Shown here: positions 48,634 through 57,185 of the stretch, piece by piece
How positions within the stretch are numbered: the stretch's first letter is position 1
Layout: each line of letters starts with the position of its first letter
Assembly (NCBI GenBank): GCA_964631605.1
Contig: CAZVYG010000015.1
Location: 1 to 64,000 of the forward strand
Reading direction: 5' to 3'
Source of the DNA: JARKQH01 sp964631605
GTDB lineage: Bacteria; Verrucomicrobiota; Verrucomicrobiia; Limisphaerales; UBA8199
Length of the DNA: 64,000 nt
Position numbers and translations under genes: made by a program
The notes under the pieces: generated by a model
Database searches by the model: none
What the model was told of the DNA's origin: nothing
Seen by the model: only the letters and a program-made list of their open reading frames with translations

Positions 48634-51574
48634 AGGAACCCCCACCCTCGGTTTCAGGCCATTGTTCCCAGTCGCCTTCCTGCAGCGGGGCTTCCGCCGA
48701 CGCGCGGCGGGGAGGCGGGGCCGGACGGCTTTGGTGCGCCAGCGCTCGGAGAATGGCGTCCAACACGTCATCAAGTCGCCGGCCCAGGTCAGACGCAAGA
48801 AAGCGCATGACGAAATATCCGTGTTCCTGCAACGCGATGTCCTTGCGCCGGTCGCGACGATAGGCCTCCGCATCCCCGAGGTGCTGGTCGCCATCCAACT
48901 CGATGGCCAGTCGCGCGGCCTCGCAAAGGAAATCCACCTCCATCCAGCCTTCGGCATTGAAGGGGATCGGCAGGCGCGCGTTTAACTGGAACCGGCCGGT
49001 GGTTTCGGGCAGGGTCTCGAGCCGGCGATACAGGAAGGCCTCGCTGACGCTCCGGGCGCGCGCCACCCCCTGCGCCTCCGCCTCCGGTTTGCGGGTCGTG
49101 TGCAGGAAGAGATTTGCCAGGGGTACATCCACGCCGTCGCGCACCAGACGGCGCACGCTGGCCGCATAGTCCCGTTTCCACTCGGGGTCAATTGGCAAAG
49201 GCACCTCGGGCGGCCAGCCGGGCAAAGCGCTCCCGGGCAGCAGCAGCGTGTAACCACAAGCTTCGTAGCCCGCGCAGCGGCGATCAAACATTCGCGCGAG
49301 CAGGGGTACTTCAAGGTCGGCGTAATCATAAACGTGGACTTCACGTTTGCTGGCATGAAGACGGTGCAATCGGCCGACGTATTGCGTGATGGTGCCCCGC
49401 CATGATACGGGGAGAGTCAAGAACAGGGAATCAAGGCGGGGTTCGTCGAAGCCCTCGCCGATGAACTTGCCGGTCGCCACCAGCGCGCGGCCCTCGGTCG
49501 CATTCCGTAAGGCGGTCATGGCCGTCCGAATCTGCTTTCGGCTCATGCTCCCCTGCAGTGTGATCACCTCCAACCCCGCGTCGGATAGCGCCTTGGCCAA
49601 CACCTCCAGATGATCGGTCCGTTCCGTGAGCACGAGGGGAAACCGGCCAGCCTTCACTGCGGCAAGGACGTCCGCACAAATCATTCGATTGCGGCCGGAG
49701 TCCTGAGCCAGGGCTTGGCAAAGCTGCTGGAATTCCACTCGCACGCTGGCAGCCGGCGCCTGCGTCGCACGGAAGCCAGTCGGGCGAACCAGGACATGAT
49801 GGGCGAAAGGCCGGTTCGCCGCCTGTTGTCTCGCGCTCACGCGGTGACGCACCGGTCCGCATTGCATGAAGATGATGGGATGGTGGCCATCCTTTCGGGT
49901 GACCGATGCCGACAGGCCGGTGACGAAGCGTGCTTTGGCCCGGCGAGCCACCAGCTCAAAACTCGCCGACGGCAGGTGATGGCACTCATCCACGATTACC
50001 TGGCCATAGTGACCCACGCAGTCATCCACAGTGCCCTTTCGGACCAGGCTCTGGATTAGCGCGACATCGAGCTGGCCGTTGAGTTTCCTTCGCCCCCCGC
50101 TGAGGCGCCCGATTGACTTGGGCGGAAGGTTCAGGAACGAACAGAGGCGCTCGACCCACTGTTCCAGTAACTGGTGGCGGTGAACGAGAACGAGGGTGTT
50201 AACGCGGCGTTGGGCGATGAGCCACGCGGCGATCACCGTTTTGCCGAAGGCGGTGGTGGCCGCCAGCACCCCGGTGTCGTGTGCTGCCAGAGCCGCGGCC
50301 GCCTCCTGCTGGTCCGGCCGCAGTTGCCCACGAAAATCAACATCAAGGCGCGTTCCCGCAAACCGCTCGTCCCGCAAGCTGCATCGGATCTTCAGACTGG
50401 CCAGGAGAGCTTGCGCTTCCTCCAAACACCCGCGCGGCAGGCCGATGTGTTTGGGCAGGTCCTCCGCACAATGAATAACGCGCGGTTTTCCGTGAGTCGG
50501 CAGGCGCAGGGCCTGGGCCTGGTAAAAATCAGGGTTCTGGAAGGCGGCCAGTCGAATCAAACGATTACGCAAGGCCGGCGGCAATTGGTCTTTGGCAATG
50601 TAAACCTGGTCCCCGAGCACCAACTCGAGGGTCTTGGGCAAGGGTTCGGTTAGGGGCGGAGGGCTCCACCGGCGGGAGGGCGGGGCAGCCCACGGCTGGC
50701 CGTCGTCCTCCTCCGCCAGCGCGAGTCTCACGCCAACGATGCGCCCGCAGCGTTCGGCCTCGCGGGTGAGAGTTTCCGCTTGTTCACGAGCAATTCTTTT
50801 CAGGGAGGACAGGTAACTCCATTGGTCCGCGTAAGGTTGAAATGCCTCGTCCAGGAACACGCTGTTGCCGGCGCCCCGACGCTGCTTCTGCAACGGCAAC
50901 GCGATCAGATTGCCAAATCCGCCCTGGGGAACGGTGTCCTGGTTGGGAAAGAGCCGATCGTAGGAGGATAGTCCGAGCTCCGGGCGGCCTTCCATCGTTT
51001 CAGTCAGCAGAAAAGAGCCGAGGTTTCTCGCTACGCGTGCCGGAATGGCTTCGTCGAAAAACAACCACAAATGGCCGCCCTTGCCCGATCGCGAGCGTTC
51101 CAGCGCCGCGGGCAGGCCCAGGTGCCTGCAGGTCTCCCGCAAAGCCGCCGCGTCCTGCTGCCATGCCTCGCCGTCCAGGTCCACCGCCACGAAGTAACAG
51201 GTTTCGTCAGCCAACAAGGGGTAAACCCCCATCACAAACTCCCGTCCGCAATTGTCCACGCCGGACAGGTGCTGCCGAATGACATCGTCCGTCACCGGCA
51301 AAAAATGGCGATTGTGGCATTCGGAACATTTAATTCTTGGCTTGTCACAGAACCCGCGGACCCACTCATGGGCGCAGGCAGGCTGGTAGCCGGCCCGGCC
51401 GCTGGTCCGGCTCTCAAATCTTCGCGCATAAACGTCCTCCCGTCCCCGGAACAACGAGCGGAACAAGGCGATTTTCTCATGGGGTGGTGATTGGCTCGTA
51501 ACCCGGGCAGCGCCCCCTCCGCATTGTTTCTCGCCCGGAGAATCGGGCCCGCTGGCTGGAGGATGATCCGGCAT
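48632..51574 (-). CDS. TOTE-type primase - SF2 helicase - DUF559-like nuclease fusion
   Basis: 980 residues (ATG 51574; a GTG lies one codon upstream). (1) Residues ~34-260: archaeo-eukaryotic primase domain of the TOTE-conflict type: 'KIALFRSLFRGREDVYARR', a Cys cluster 'CDKPRIKCSEC', acidic motif 'AVDLDGE' (~131-136), 'RSGKGGHLW' (~163-170) and 'FGNLIALPLQKQ'. (2) ~415-760: SF2 helicase, Walker A-like 'AATTAFGKTVIA', 'DECHH' (~529-533), 'VGRLHRLHASKREVHVYDYAD'. (3) ~840-945: DUF559/Vsr-like PD-(D/E)XK nuclease: Glu in 'SVSEAFLYRRL', 'MEVDFLCE' and 'AIELDGDQHLGD'. Known family role: TOTE primase-helicases are predicted conflict/defence effectors; having the nuclease on the same chain is notable. 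Divergent from a WYL regulator. Function here is inferred. Confidence 0.88.
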   Translation of the reverse strand: MPDHPPASGPDSPGEKQCGGGAARVTSQSPPHEKIALFRSLFRGREDVYARRFESRTSGRAGYQPACAHEWVRGFCDKPRIKCSECHNRHFLPVTDDVIRQHLSGVDNCGREFVMGVYPLLADETCYFVAVDLDGEAWQQDAAALRETCRHLGLPAALERSRSGKGGHLWLFFDEAIPARVARNLGSFLLTETMEGRPELGLSSYDRLFPNQDTVPQGGFGNLIALPLQKQRRGAGNSVFLDEAFQPYADQWSYLSSLKRIAREQAETLTREAERCGRIVGVRLALAEEDDGQPWAAPPSRRWSPPPLTEPLPKTLELVLGDQVYIAKDQLPPALRNRLIRLAAFQNPDFYQAQALRLPTHGKPRVIHCAEDLPKHIGLPRGCLEEAQALLASLKIRCSLRDERFAGTRLDVDFRGQLRPDQQEAAAALAAHDTGVLAATTAFGKTVIAAWLIAQRRVNTLVLVHRHQLLEQWVERLCSFLNLPPKSIGRLSGGRRKLNGQLDVALIQSLVRKGTVDDCVGHYGQVIVDECHHLPSASFELVARRAKARFVTGLSASVTRKDGHHPIIFMQCGPVRHRVSARQQAANRPFAHHVLVRPTGFRATQAPAASVRVEFQQLCQALAQDSGRNRMICADVLAAVKAGRFPLVLTERTDHLEVLAKALSDAGLEVITLQGSMSRKQIRTAMTALRNATEGRALVATGKFIGEGFDEPRLDSLFLTLPVSWRGTITQYVGRLHRLHASKREVHVYDYADLEVPLLARMFDRRCAGYEACGYTLLLPGSALPGWPPEVPLPIDPEWKRDYAASVRRLVRDGVDVPLANLFLHTTRKPEAEAQGVARARSVSEAFLYRRLETLPETTGRFQLNARLPIPFNAEGWMEVDFLCEAARLAIELDGDQHLGDAEAYRRDRRKDIALQEHGYFVMRFLASDLGRRLDDVLDAILRALAHQSRPAPPPRRASAEAPLQEGDWEQWPETEGGGS

Positions 51575-51689
51575 CACCGCGTCACATTAATTCCAAACTC
51601 ACACCGTGTCCATCCCCTGGGTTTCCCCGCCCCACCCCTCTTTTTGCGGTTGTCGGACCGGGGGATTTGTCCTAATCAGTTTGGCCGCG

Positions 51690-52706
51690 ATGGCGAAGGT
51701 TCCGGAGCATGTGTTTTGTCGGCCGCCGATGGAGCGGATGATGCGGATTCACCAGTTGATCGAAAACCGCCAGTATCCCAACTGCACGACCCTGGCGCGG
51801 GAGTTCGAAGTCAGCACCCGCACCATCAAGCGGGACGTGGATTTTCTCAAGACGCGCCTGAACCTGCCGCTGGAGTTTGATGCGCGCAGGAACGGATACT
51901 ACTTCACCCGCCCGGTGCCGCATTTCCCCCAACTCCCCATGACCGAGGCGGAGACCTTCGCGCTGCTGGTGGCCCACAAGGCGATCGCCCAGTATCACGG
52001 CACGCCGTTCCAGCGCCCGCTCGAGGCCGCCTTCCGGCGGCTGACGGGGCAGTTGGATCAAACGGTGCGGTTTTCCCTCGGCAGCCTGGACGAGGTGCTG
52101 TCCTTCCGGCCCTTCGCGCCCATGGACGCGGACCTGGAGATCTTCCAGGTGTTGACGCGCGGCTTGCGGGAGCGGCGGGCCTTGAAGTTTCTCTATCGCA
52201 ACCACGGGGCGGCGCGCTCGCAGCAGCGCCTGGTCCATCCCTACCATCTGGCCTGCATCGAAAACCAATGGTACTTGTTCGCCTTCGACGTCCGCCGCCA
52301 GGGCATGCGAACCTTCGCGCTGGCGCGCCTCCGGCGGCCGGAGCTCACCCCGCAGCGGTTCACCATGCCCAACAAATTTGATCCGAACCAGTACCTCGAG
52401 GGCAGCCTGAACGTGTTCAAAGGCGGCGACGACTATGAGGTGGTGGTCGAGTTCGACGCCTGGGCGGCGGACATGGTCCGGGGCCGGCGGTGGCATCCGC
52501 GCCAGGAGCTGACCGAGCTGCCGGGCGGGTTGCTGCGCCTGCGCCTGCGGCTCAACAGCCTCGAAGAGGCCGAAGCCTGGGTCCTGGGTTTCGGCGCGCA
52601 CGCCACCGTCATCCGCCCGCAGGCGCTGGCCCACCGCCTGCGCCGCACCGGCCAGGCTCTGATCGAAAAATACCCGGCGGAAACCGAAGGCGCGCTTCAG
52701 CGGTAG
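51690..52706 (+). CDS. WYL-domain transcriptional regulator
   Basis: 338 residues. N-terminal winged helix 'MERMMRIHQLIENRQYPNCT' continuing 'VSTRTIKRDVDFLK' (~14-54), middle 'PMTEAETFALLVAHKAIAQY' region, WYL domain at ~160-215 ('ALKFLYRN', 'RLVHPYHLACIENQWYLFAF' with Trp-Tyr-Leu at 194-196) and a WCX-like C-terminus. WYL regulators often control defence genes by sensing nucleic-acid or nucleotide ligands. It is divergent from the primase-helicase-nuclease gene across a ~115-base gap that should hold both promoters. ATG at 51690 is preferred over the GTG at 51606. Its end overlaps the convergent XRE-cupin gene by 10 bases. Confidence 0.88.
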   Translation: MAKVPEHVFCRPPMERMMRIHQLIENRQYPNCTTLAREFEVSTRTIKRDVDFLKTRLNLPLEFDARRNGYYFTRPVPHFPQLPMTEAETFALLVAHKAIAQYHGTPFQRPLEAAFRRLTGQLDQTVRFSLGSLDEVLSFRPFAPMDADLEIFQVLTRGLRERRALKFLYRNHGAARSQQRLVHPYHLACIENQWYLFAFDVRRQGMRTFALARLRRPELTPQRFTMPNKFDPNQYLEGSLNVFKGGDDYEVVVEFDAWAADMVRGRRWHPRQELTELPGGLLRLRLRLNSLEEAEAWVLGFGAHATVIRPQALAHRLRRTGQALIEKYPAETEGALQR

Positions 52707-53293
52707 ATCACGATCAGGTAGGTCACCGCGTCGCCCTTCCCGGCGTTGGTGATCGCATGCTCGACGTCCGCCCGGTAGCTGGCTGAGTCGCCCGCGTTGA
52801 GCTCCTCGACCTCGCCCGCGGATTGAACGCGGACGCGGCCTTTCTGGACGGTCAGAAACTCGCGCGTGCCCTCGTAGTGCGGAGCGCTGCGCAGCGCGCC
52901 GCCGGCCTTGAGCCGCAATTCGTAGAACTCGACATCCTTCTCCAGGTTCAACGGCGAGAGCGTGCGAATCTCGCAGTCGGCATCAGAACGGTAATGGTAG
53001 GCCCGGTCCCCGGCCCGAATCACGGTCACCGTCGAGGCGGCGCCGGGCGACTCGAGCAGCTCCCCCAGGCTCAGCCCGAAGGCCCGGGCAATGCGCAACG
53101 TGACCGCCAGGGTCGGATTGGCCTGCTCGCGTTCGATCTGGCTGAGCATCGAGCGGCTCACCCCGCTGGATTGCGCAAGCGCTTCCAACGACCACCCCCG
53201 GGCCGCGCGCAACTGCTTGACGCGGCCGCCGAGGTGGCGGTGGATGGCTTCGGCCGGCGGGGCGGAGCGGGGCGCAGCGGATGAACGTTTCAT
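52697..53293 (-). CDS. XRE-family regulator with cupin domain
   Basis: 198 residues. Helix-turn-helix 'VKQLRAARGWSLEALAQSSG' and 'SRSMLSQIEREQANPTLAVT' (~28-70), then a C-terminal cupin-type sensor ('LRLKAGGALRSAPHYEGTRE', 'VQSAGEVEELNAGDSASYRA'). Such XRE-cupin regulators typically act on a small amino-acid or amine metabolite. Divergently placed to tdh across a 95-base gap carrying paired repeats, so it is the probable regulator of threonine degradation, likely a repressor with threonine or a related compound as ligand. Inference from layout. Confidence 0.9.
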   Translation of the reverse strand: MKRSSAAPRSAPPAEAIHRHLGGRVKQLRAARGWSLEALAQSSGVSRSMLSQIEREQANPTLAVTLRIARAFGLSLGELLESPGAASTVTVIRAGDRAYHYRSDADCEIRTLSPLNLEKDVEFYELRLKAGGALRSAPHYEGTREFLTVQKGRVRVQSAGEVEELNAGDSASYRADVEHAITNAGKGDAVTYLIVIYR

Positions 53294-53301
53294 GGCTGTT
53301 C

Positions 53302-53363
53302 AATATAATGGAAAAAGTTCTTGCATAATGGATGCACCCTGTCTAATATACTGGAAATGGTTC
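53302..53363. promoter_or_regulatory. Paired direct-repeat operators between the XRE-cupin gene and tdh
   Basis: AATATAATGGAAAAAGTTC (53302-53320) and AATATACTGGAAATGGTTC (53345-53363) are a 16/19 direct repeat, with starts 43 bases (about four helical turns) apart and hence on the same DNA face. Each repeat includes a -10-like TATAAT (53304) or TATACT (53347). Between them lies TGCAT-AATGG-ATGCA (53322-53336). Likely binding sites of the divergent XRE-cupin protein overlapping the promoters. Confidence 0.6.
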
Positions 53364-53388
53364 CGATAAACAAGACAACTTTGATGCC

Positions 53389-54435
53389 ATGAAAGCATTG
53401 GTGAAAAAAGAACGCAGACCGGGGCTCTGGCTGGAGGACGTGCCGGAGCCGGAAGTGGGGATCAATGACGTGCTCATCCGGGTGGACCGCACCGGGATTT
53501 GCGGGACGGACCTGCACATCTACAAGTGGGACGCCTGGGCGCAGGCGACCATCCCCGTCCCGATGGTGGTGGGGCATGAATTTGTCGGCGAGGTGGTGAA
53601 GGTGGGCGCCAATGTGAAGGATTTTTGCGAGGGGGACACGGTCAGCGCCGAAGGCCACGTCGTGTGCGGCCGGTGCCGCAACTGCCTGGCGGGCCGGCGG
53701 CATTTGTGCAAGGGCACCCAAGGCATCGGCGTGAACCGCCCGGGCGCCTTTGCGGAGTTCATTTCGGTCCCCGTGACCAACGTGTGGCATCACAACAACG
53801 GCATAGACCGGGACGTGGCCGCCATTTTCGATCCGTTCGGCAACGCCGTCCATACCGCCCTGTCCTTCCCGGTCCTGGGCGAGGATGTCCTGGTCACCGG
53901 GGCCGGACCGATCGGCATCATGGCCGCCGCGGTGGCCAAACACGCCGGCGCGCGCTTTGTCGTCGTCACCGACGTCAATGAATATCGGCTCGGGCTGGCC
54001 CGGCAGATGGGCGCGACGCTGGCCGTCAACATCAGCAACGGCCGTTCCCTCAAGGAGGTGCAAGCCCAGTTGGGAATGAAAGAGGGCTTTGATGTGGGCT
54101 TGGAGATGTCCGGCAGTCCGGCCGCCTTGAAGGACATGATTGATAACATGGCGCACGGTGGAAAAATTGCGATGCTGGGAATCCCGTCGCAGCCCGTCCC
54201 GTTTGACTGGAACAAGGTCGTGTTCAACATGTTGACAATTAAAGGCATCTACGGCCGGGAAATGTACGAAACATGGTACAAAATGACCGTCATGCTCGAG
54301 TCGGGACTGGATATTCGACCGGCAATCACGCACCGGTTCCATTACACCGAATTTGAAAAGGGCTTTGAAGCCATGTCCAGCGGCCAATCGGGGAAAGTGA
54401 TCCTGAACTGGCGCCAGGCCGGGGATGGGGTATGA
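53389..54435 (+). CDS. tdh: L-threonine 3-dehydrogenase
   Basis: 348 residues, zinc-dependent MDR enzyme. Catalytic-zinc ligands Cys38 ('GICGTDLHIYKWD') and His63-Glu64 ('VVGHEFVGEV'); structural-zinc cysteines 'CGRCRNCLAGRRHLC' (~93-107); NAD-binding 'VLVTGAGPIGIMAAAVAKHA'. 'IYKWD' and 'GVNRPGAFAEFISVP' are characteristic of Tdh. Oxidises threonine to 2-amino-3-oxobutyrate, which Kbl (encoded downstream) cleaves to glycine and acetyl-CoA. First structural gene after the operators. Confidence 0.96.
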   Translation: MKALVKKERRPGLWLEDVPEPEVGINDVLIRVDRTGICGTDLHIYKWDAWAQATIPVPMVVGHEFVGEVVKVGANVKDFCEGDTVSAEGHVVCGRCRNCLAGRRHLCKGTQGIGVNRPGAFAEFISVPVTNVWHHNNGIDRDVAAIFDPFGNAVHTALSFPVLGEDVLVTGAGPIGIMAAAVAKHAGARFVVVTDVNEYRLGLARQMGATLAVNISNGRSLKEVQAQLGMKEGFDVGLEMSGSPAALKDMIDNMAHGGKIAMLGIPSQPVPFDWNKVVFNMLTIKGIYGREMYETWYKMTVMLESGLDIRPAITHRFHYTEFEKGFEAMSSGQSGKVILNWRQAGDGV

Positions 54436-54523
54436 TATGCCGATAGGGCCGGTCGCCCCCATGCGGGTCCTTCGATCCGCAGCGACTCGAGCCGCGCCGT
54501 TAATTGCCGGAAATATGATTGTT

Positions 54524-55618
54524 ATGAAAACGAAGCACCTCAGCCTGATTGCCTCTGTGCTGGCCGTCGCCGCGCTGCCCCTGGCCGCGCAGCAGGAGGA
54601 CAAGGAGGTCACGCTCAAAGTGGGCGATGCCGCCCCCAAGCTCCAAGTGGGCAAATGGGTCCAGGGCGAGCCGGTCACCGCCTTTGCCAAGGACAAGGTT
54701 TACCTGGTCGAGTTTTGGGCCACCTGGTGCGGTCCCTGCCGGCAAACGATTCCCCACCTCAACGAGCTCCACACCAAGTTCAAGGACAAGGGACTGGTGG
54801 TGATCGGCCAGAACGTGTGGGAACGCGACGAGTCGCAGGTCGAACCCTTTGTCAAGAAAATGGGCGAAAAAATGACCTACCGCGTGGCGATGGATGACAA
54901 GCAGGGCAGCGAAAAGGGCAGGATGGCCGAGACGTGGATGGAAGCCGCGGGGCAGAACGGCATCCCGGCCGCGTTCCTGGTGGACAAGCAAGGCAAAATT
55001 GCCTGGTTGGGCCACCCGATGGGACTCAAAGAGGAGCAGATCGAAGAGGTGCTCGCTGGCAGGCATGATCTCAAGAAGGCCGTGGCGGAATACGAAAAGG
55101 AGCAGAAGTACAAGGCGGAAATGACCCGCTTGTCCCGCCAGTTCGGCCAGCAAATGCAGAACGAGGAATGGGACAAGGCCGAGGCCACCCTCAACGAGGT
55201 CGAAAAGATCCTCCCCGAGGACCGGCGCGGCGGGCTGGACCTAACGCGGCTGCAAATCCTCCTGTCGAAGGGCGACCGGCCCGGCGCGGCCAAATTGACG
55301 GAAAAAATCAGCAGCGGCGACGCCACCAACGTCATGCTGCAGAATCGGCTGGCGTGGATGCTCGCCTCGCAAAAAGACCTGGCCGAGCCGCTGCTCGGCG
55401 CCGCCGCCAAAGCGGCGGAGCGGGCCAATGAAGCCGCCAAGGGCAAGGATGCCTCCGTCCTCGACACCCTGGCGCGCGTCCGCTTCATCCAGGGCAAGAA
55501 AGAGGAAGCCGTCCGCCTCCAGGAAAAGGCCATCGAGATCGCCGAGCCCGCAATGAAAAAAGACCTGGAAGAAACGCTGGCGAGCTACAAGGCCGGCAAG
55601 CTGCCAGCAGTCGAGTAG
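54524..55618 (+). CDS. TlpA-like thioredoxin with helical C-terminus
   Basis: 364 residues. Signal peptide 'MKTKHLSLIASVLAVAALPL', then a TlpA/ResA-like thioredoxin domain with 'FWATWCGPC' (Cys69/Cys72) and 'LVVIGQNVW', followed by ~170 residues of TPR-like helices ('ALLSKGDRPGAA'-type, 'NRLAWMLASQKDLAEPLL', 'ARVRFIQGKKEEAVRLQEKA'). Periplasmic thiol-disulfide protein. The ATG at 54524 is chosen since it begins the signal peptide; the frame is open to 54425 overlapping tdh. It lies between tdh and kbl, an unusual place for a thioredoxin. Confidence 0.85.
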   Translation: MKTKHLSLIASVLAVAALPLAAQQEDKEVTLKVGDAAPKLQVGKWVQGEPVTAFAKDKVYLVEFWATWCGPCRQTIPHLNELHTKFKDKGLVVIGQNVWERDESQVEPFVKKMGEKMTYRVAMDDKQGSEKGRMAETWMEAAGQNGIPAAFLVDKQGKIAWLGHPMGLKEEQIEEVLAGRHDLKKAVAEYEKEQKYKAEMTRLSRQFGQQMQNEEWDKAEATLNEVEKILPEDRRGGLDLTRLQILLSKGDRPGAAKLTEKISSGDATNVMLQNRLAWMLASQKDLAEPLLGAAAKAAERANEAAKGKDASVLDTLARVRFIQGKKEEAVRLQEKAIEIAEPAMKKDLEETLASYKAGKLPAVE

Positions 55619-55634
55619 CGGCCGTTGACCGCGC

Positions 55635-55738
55635 GGCAGCCGCCGGAACGCGGACATTCCTGCTCGCACCAGGATTGCGGTGGGCGGCACGGCGGCGACA
55701 GCCGCGGCAGCCGCCGGAGTGCGGACATTCCTGTCCGC
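55635..55738. repeat. Tandem pair of REP-like repeats
   Basis: Two copies of a 33-base unit GGCAGCCGCCGGARYGCGGA...CATTCCTGYYCGC at 55635-55667 and 55706-55738 (period 71). The second copy contains a perfect hairpin GCGGACA-TTCC-TGTCCGC. This is a known style of dispersed palindrome in Verrucomicrobiota; genome copies are unverified. Confidence 0.55.
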
Positions 55739-55823
55739 CCCCTTTGCAACCGGGGCCCTTGTCGCGCTGCGACCCAGGGGCGTCGCGGCGCGACGGACCC
55801 CACACGCCGCGGATCACAGTTTT

Positions 55824-57008
55824 ATGATGGGCACATTCCAATCGCATCTCGAGGCGCAACTGAGCAGCATTCGCGCTGCGGGCACGTTCAAGCATGAGCG
55901 GGTGATCCTCACGCCGCAGGGCGCGACCATCCGGGTTTCGGATGGCCGCCCCGTGCTGAACCTTTGCGCCAACAATTACCTGGGCCTGGCCCAGCACCCG
56001 GCCGTGGCGGCGGCGGCGCGCGAAGCCCTCGAACGCTGGGGCTACGGCCTGGCCAGCGTGCGCTTCATCTGCGGGACCCAGGGCGTCCACAAACAACTCG
56101 AAGCCGCGCTCAGCCAGTTCCTCGGCACCGAGGACACCCTTCTCTACTCCTCGTGTTTCGATGCCAACGGCGGGCTCTTTGAGACGCTGCTCGGGCCTGA
56201 GGATGCGATCATCTCCGACGAGCTGAACCACGCCAGCATCATTGACGGCATCCGGCTGTGCAAGGCGCAGCGATACCGCTATCGCAACAACGACATGGCC
56301 GACCTGGAGGCCAAGTTGAAAGAGGCCGCCGGCGCCCGCTTTCGCCTCATCGCCACCGATGGCGTGTTTTCGATGGACGGCTACATCGCCAACCTGCCCG
56401 CCATTTGCGACTTGGCGGACCAGTACCAGTCGCTGGTGATGGTGGATGACTCGCACGCGGTCGGCTTCATGGGCCCGCGCGGCCGCGGCACCCCCGAACA
56501 TCACAACGTGATGGGACGGGTGGACATCATCACCGGCACGCTGGGCAAGGCGCTGGGCGGCGCCAGCGGCGGCTACACCAGCGGACGGCGGGAAATCATC
56601 GAACTGCTCCGCCAGCGCTCGCGGCCCTACCTTTTCTCGAACACGCTCGCGCCGACCATTGCGGGGGCCTCGCTCAAGGTCCTCGAACTGCTCACCCGCT
56701 CGACCGAGCTGCGCGACCGGCTCGAGGCGAACACGAAATTCTTTCGCGCCGGCATGGCCCGGCTCGGGTTCAACATCCTGCCAGGCACGCACCCGATTGT
56801 TCCCGTCATGCTGGGCGACGCCGCGCTGGCGGGACGCTTTGCCGAGGCGATGCTCGAGCGGGGCGTCTATGTGATCGGCTTCTCCTACCCCGTCGTCCCG
56901 CAGGGCAAAGCCCGAATCCGCACCCAGATTTCAGCCGCGCATTCGCGCGAAGACCTCGCCTTTGCCCTCGACCAGTTCGCTTCCGTAAAGAACGAACTCG
57001 GCCTTTAG
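55824..57008 (+). CDS. kbl: 2-amino-3-ketobutyrate CoA ligase (glycine C-acetyltransferase)
   Basis: 394 residues, alpha-oxoamine synthase family PLP enzyme. 'LNLCANNYLGLAQHPAV', 'YGLASVRFICGTQGVHKQLE', 'DELNHASIIDGIRLCKA', 'MVDDSHAVGFMG', and 'TGTLGKALGGASGGYTSG' (PLP-binding Lys in G-K-A-L-G-G). Cleaves 2-amino-3-oxobutyrate with CoA to glycine and acetyl-CoA, completing threonine degradation begun by Tdh. Start at the double ATG 55824/55827, about 85 bases after the REP-like repeats that separate it from the thioredoxin gene. Confidence 0.95.
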   Translation: MMGTFQSHLEAQLSSIRAAGTFKHERVILTPQGATIRVSDGRPVLNLCANNYLGLAQHPAVAAAAREALERWGYGLASVRFICGTQGVHKQLEAALSQFLGTEDTLLYSSCFDANGGLFETLLGPEDAIISDELNHASIIDGIRLCKAQRYRYRNNDMADLEAKLKEAAGARFRLIATDGVFSMDGYIANLPAICDLADQYQSLVMVDDSHAVGFMGPRGRGTPEHHNVMGRVDIITGTLGKALGGASGGYTSGRREIIELLRQRSRPYLFSNTLAPTIAGASLKVLELLTRSTELRDRLEANTKFFRAGMARLGFNILPGTHPIVPVMLGDAALAGRFAEAMLERGVYVIGFSYPVVPQGKARIRTQISAAHSREDLAFALDQFASVKNELGL

Positions 57009-57185
57009 CGGGGCAGCCGCAGCGGCGATGTCCGGAAAGCCGGCGGAGTTTTACCGCGAGCGGAATCGCCGGAACCAGAGCGCGAGGCCGCCCCAGACGG
57101 CCAGCCACAGCCCGAGCTGTTTTGCCGCTTGGATTGGCGCAACTTTCCGCTAGATTGTGGTTTATACATAACACAGTTTGGTTTT

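Noticed and set aside
57020..57145. PEP-CTERM sorting signal
   Set aside because: A hydrophobic helix and Arg tail are present but there is no PEP motif and no upstream protein.
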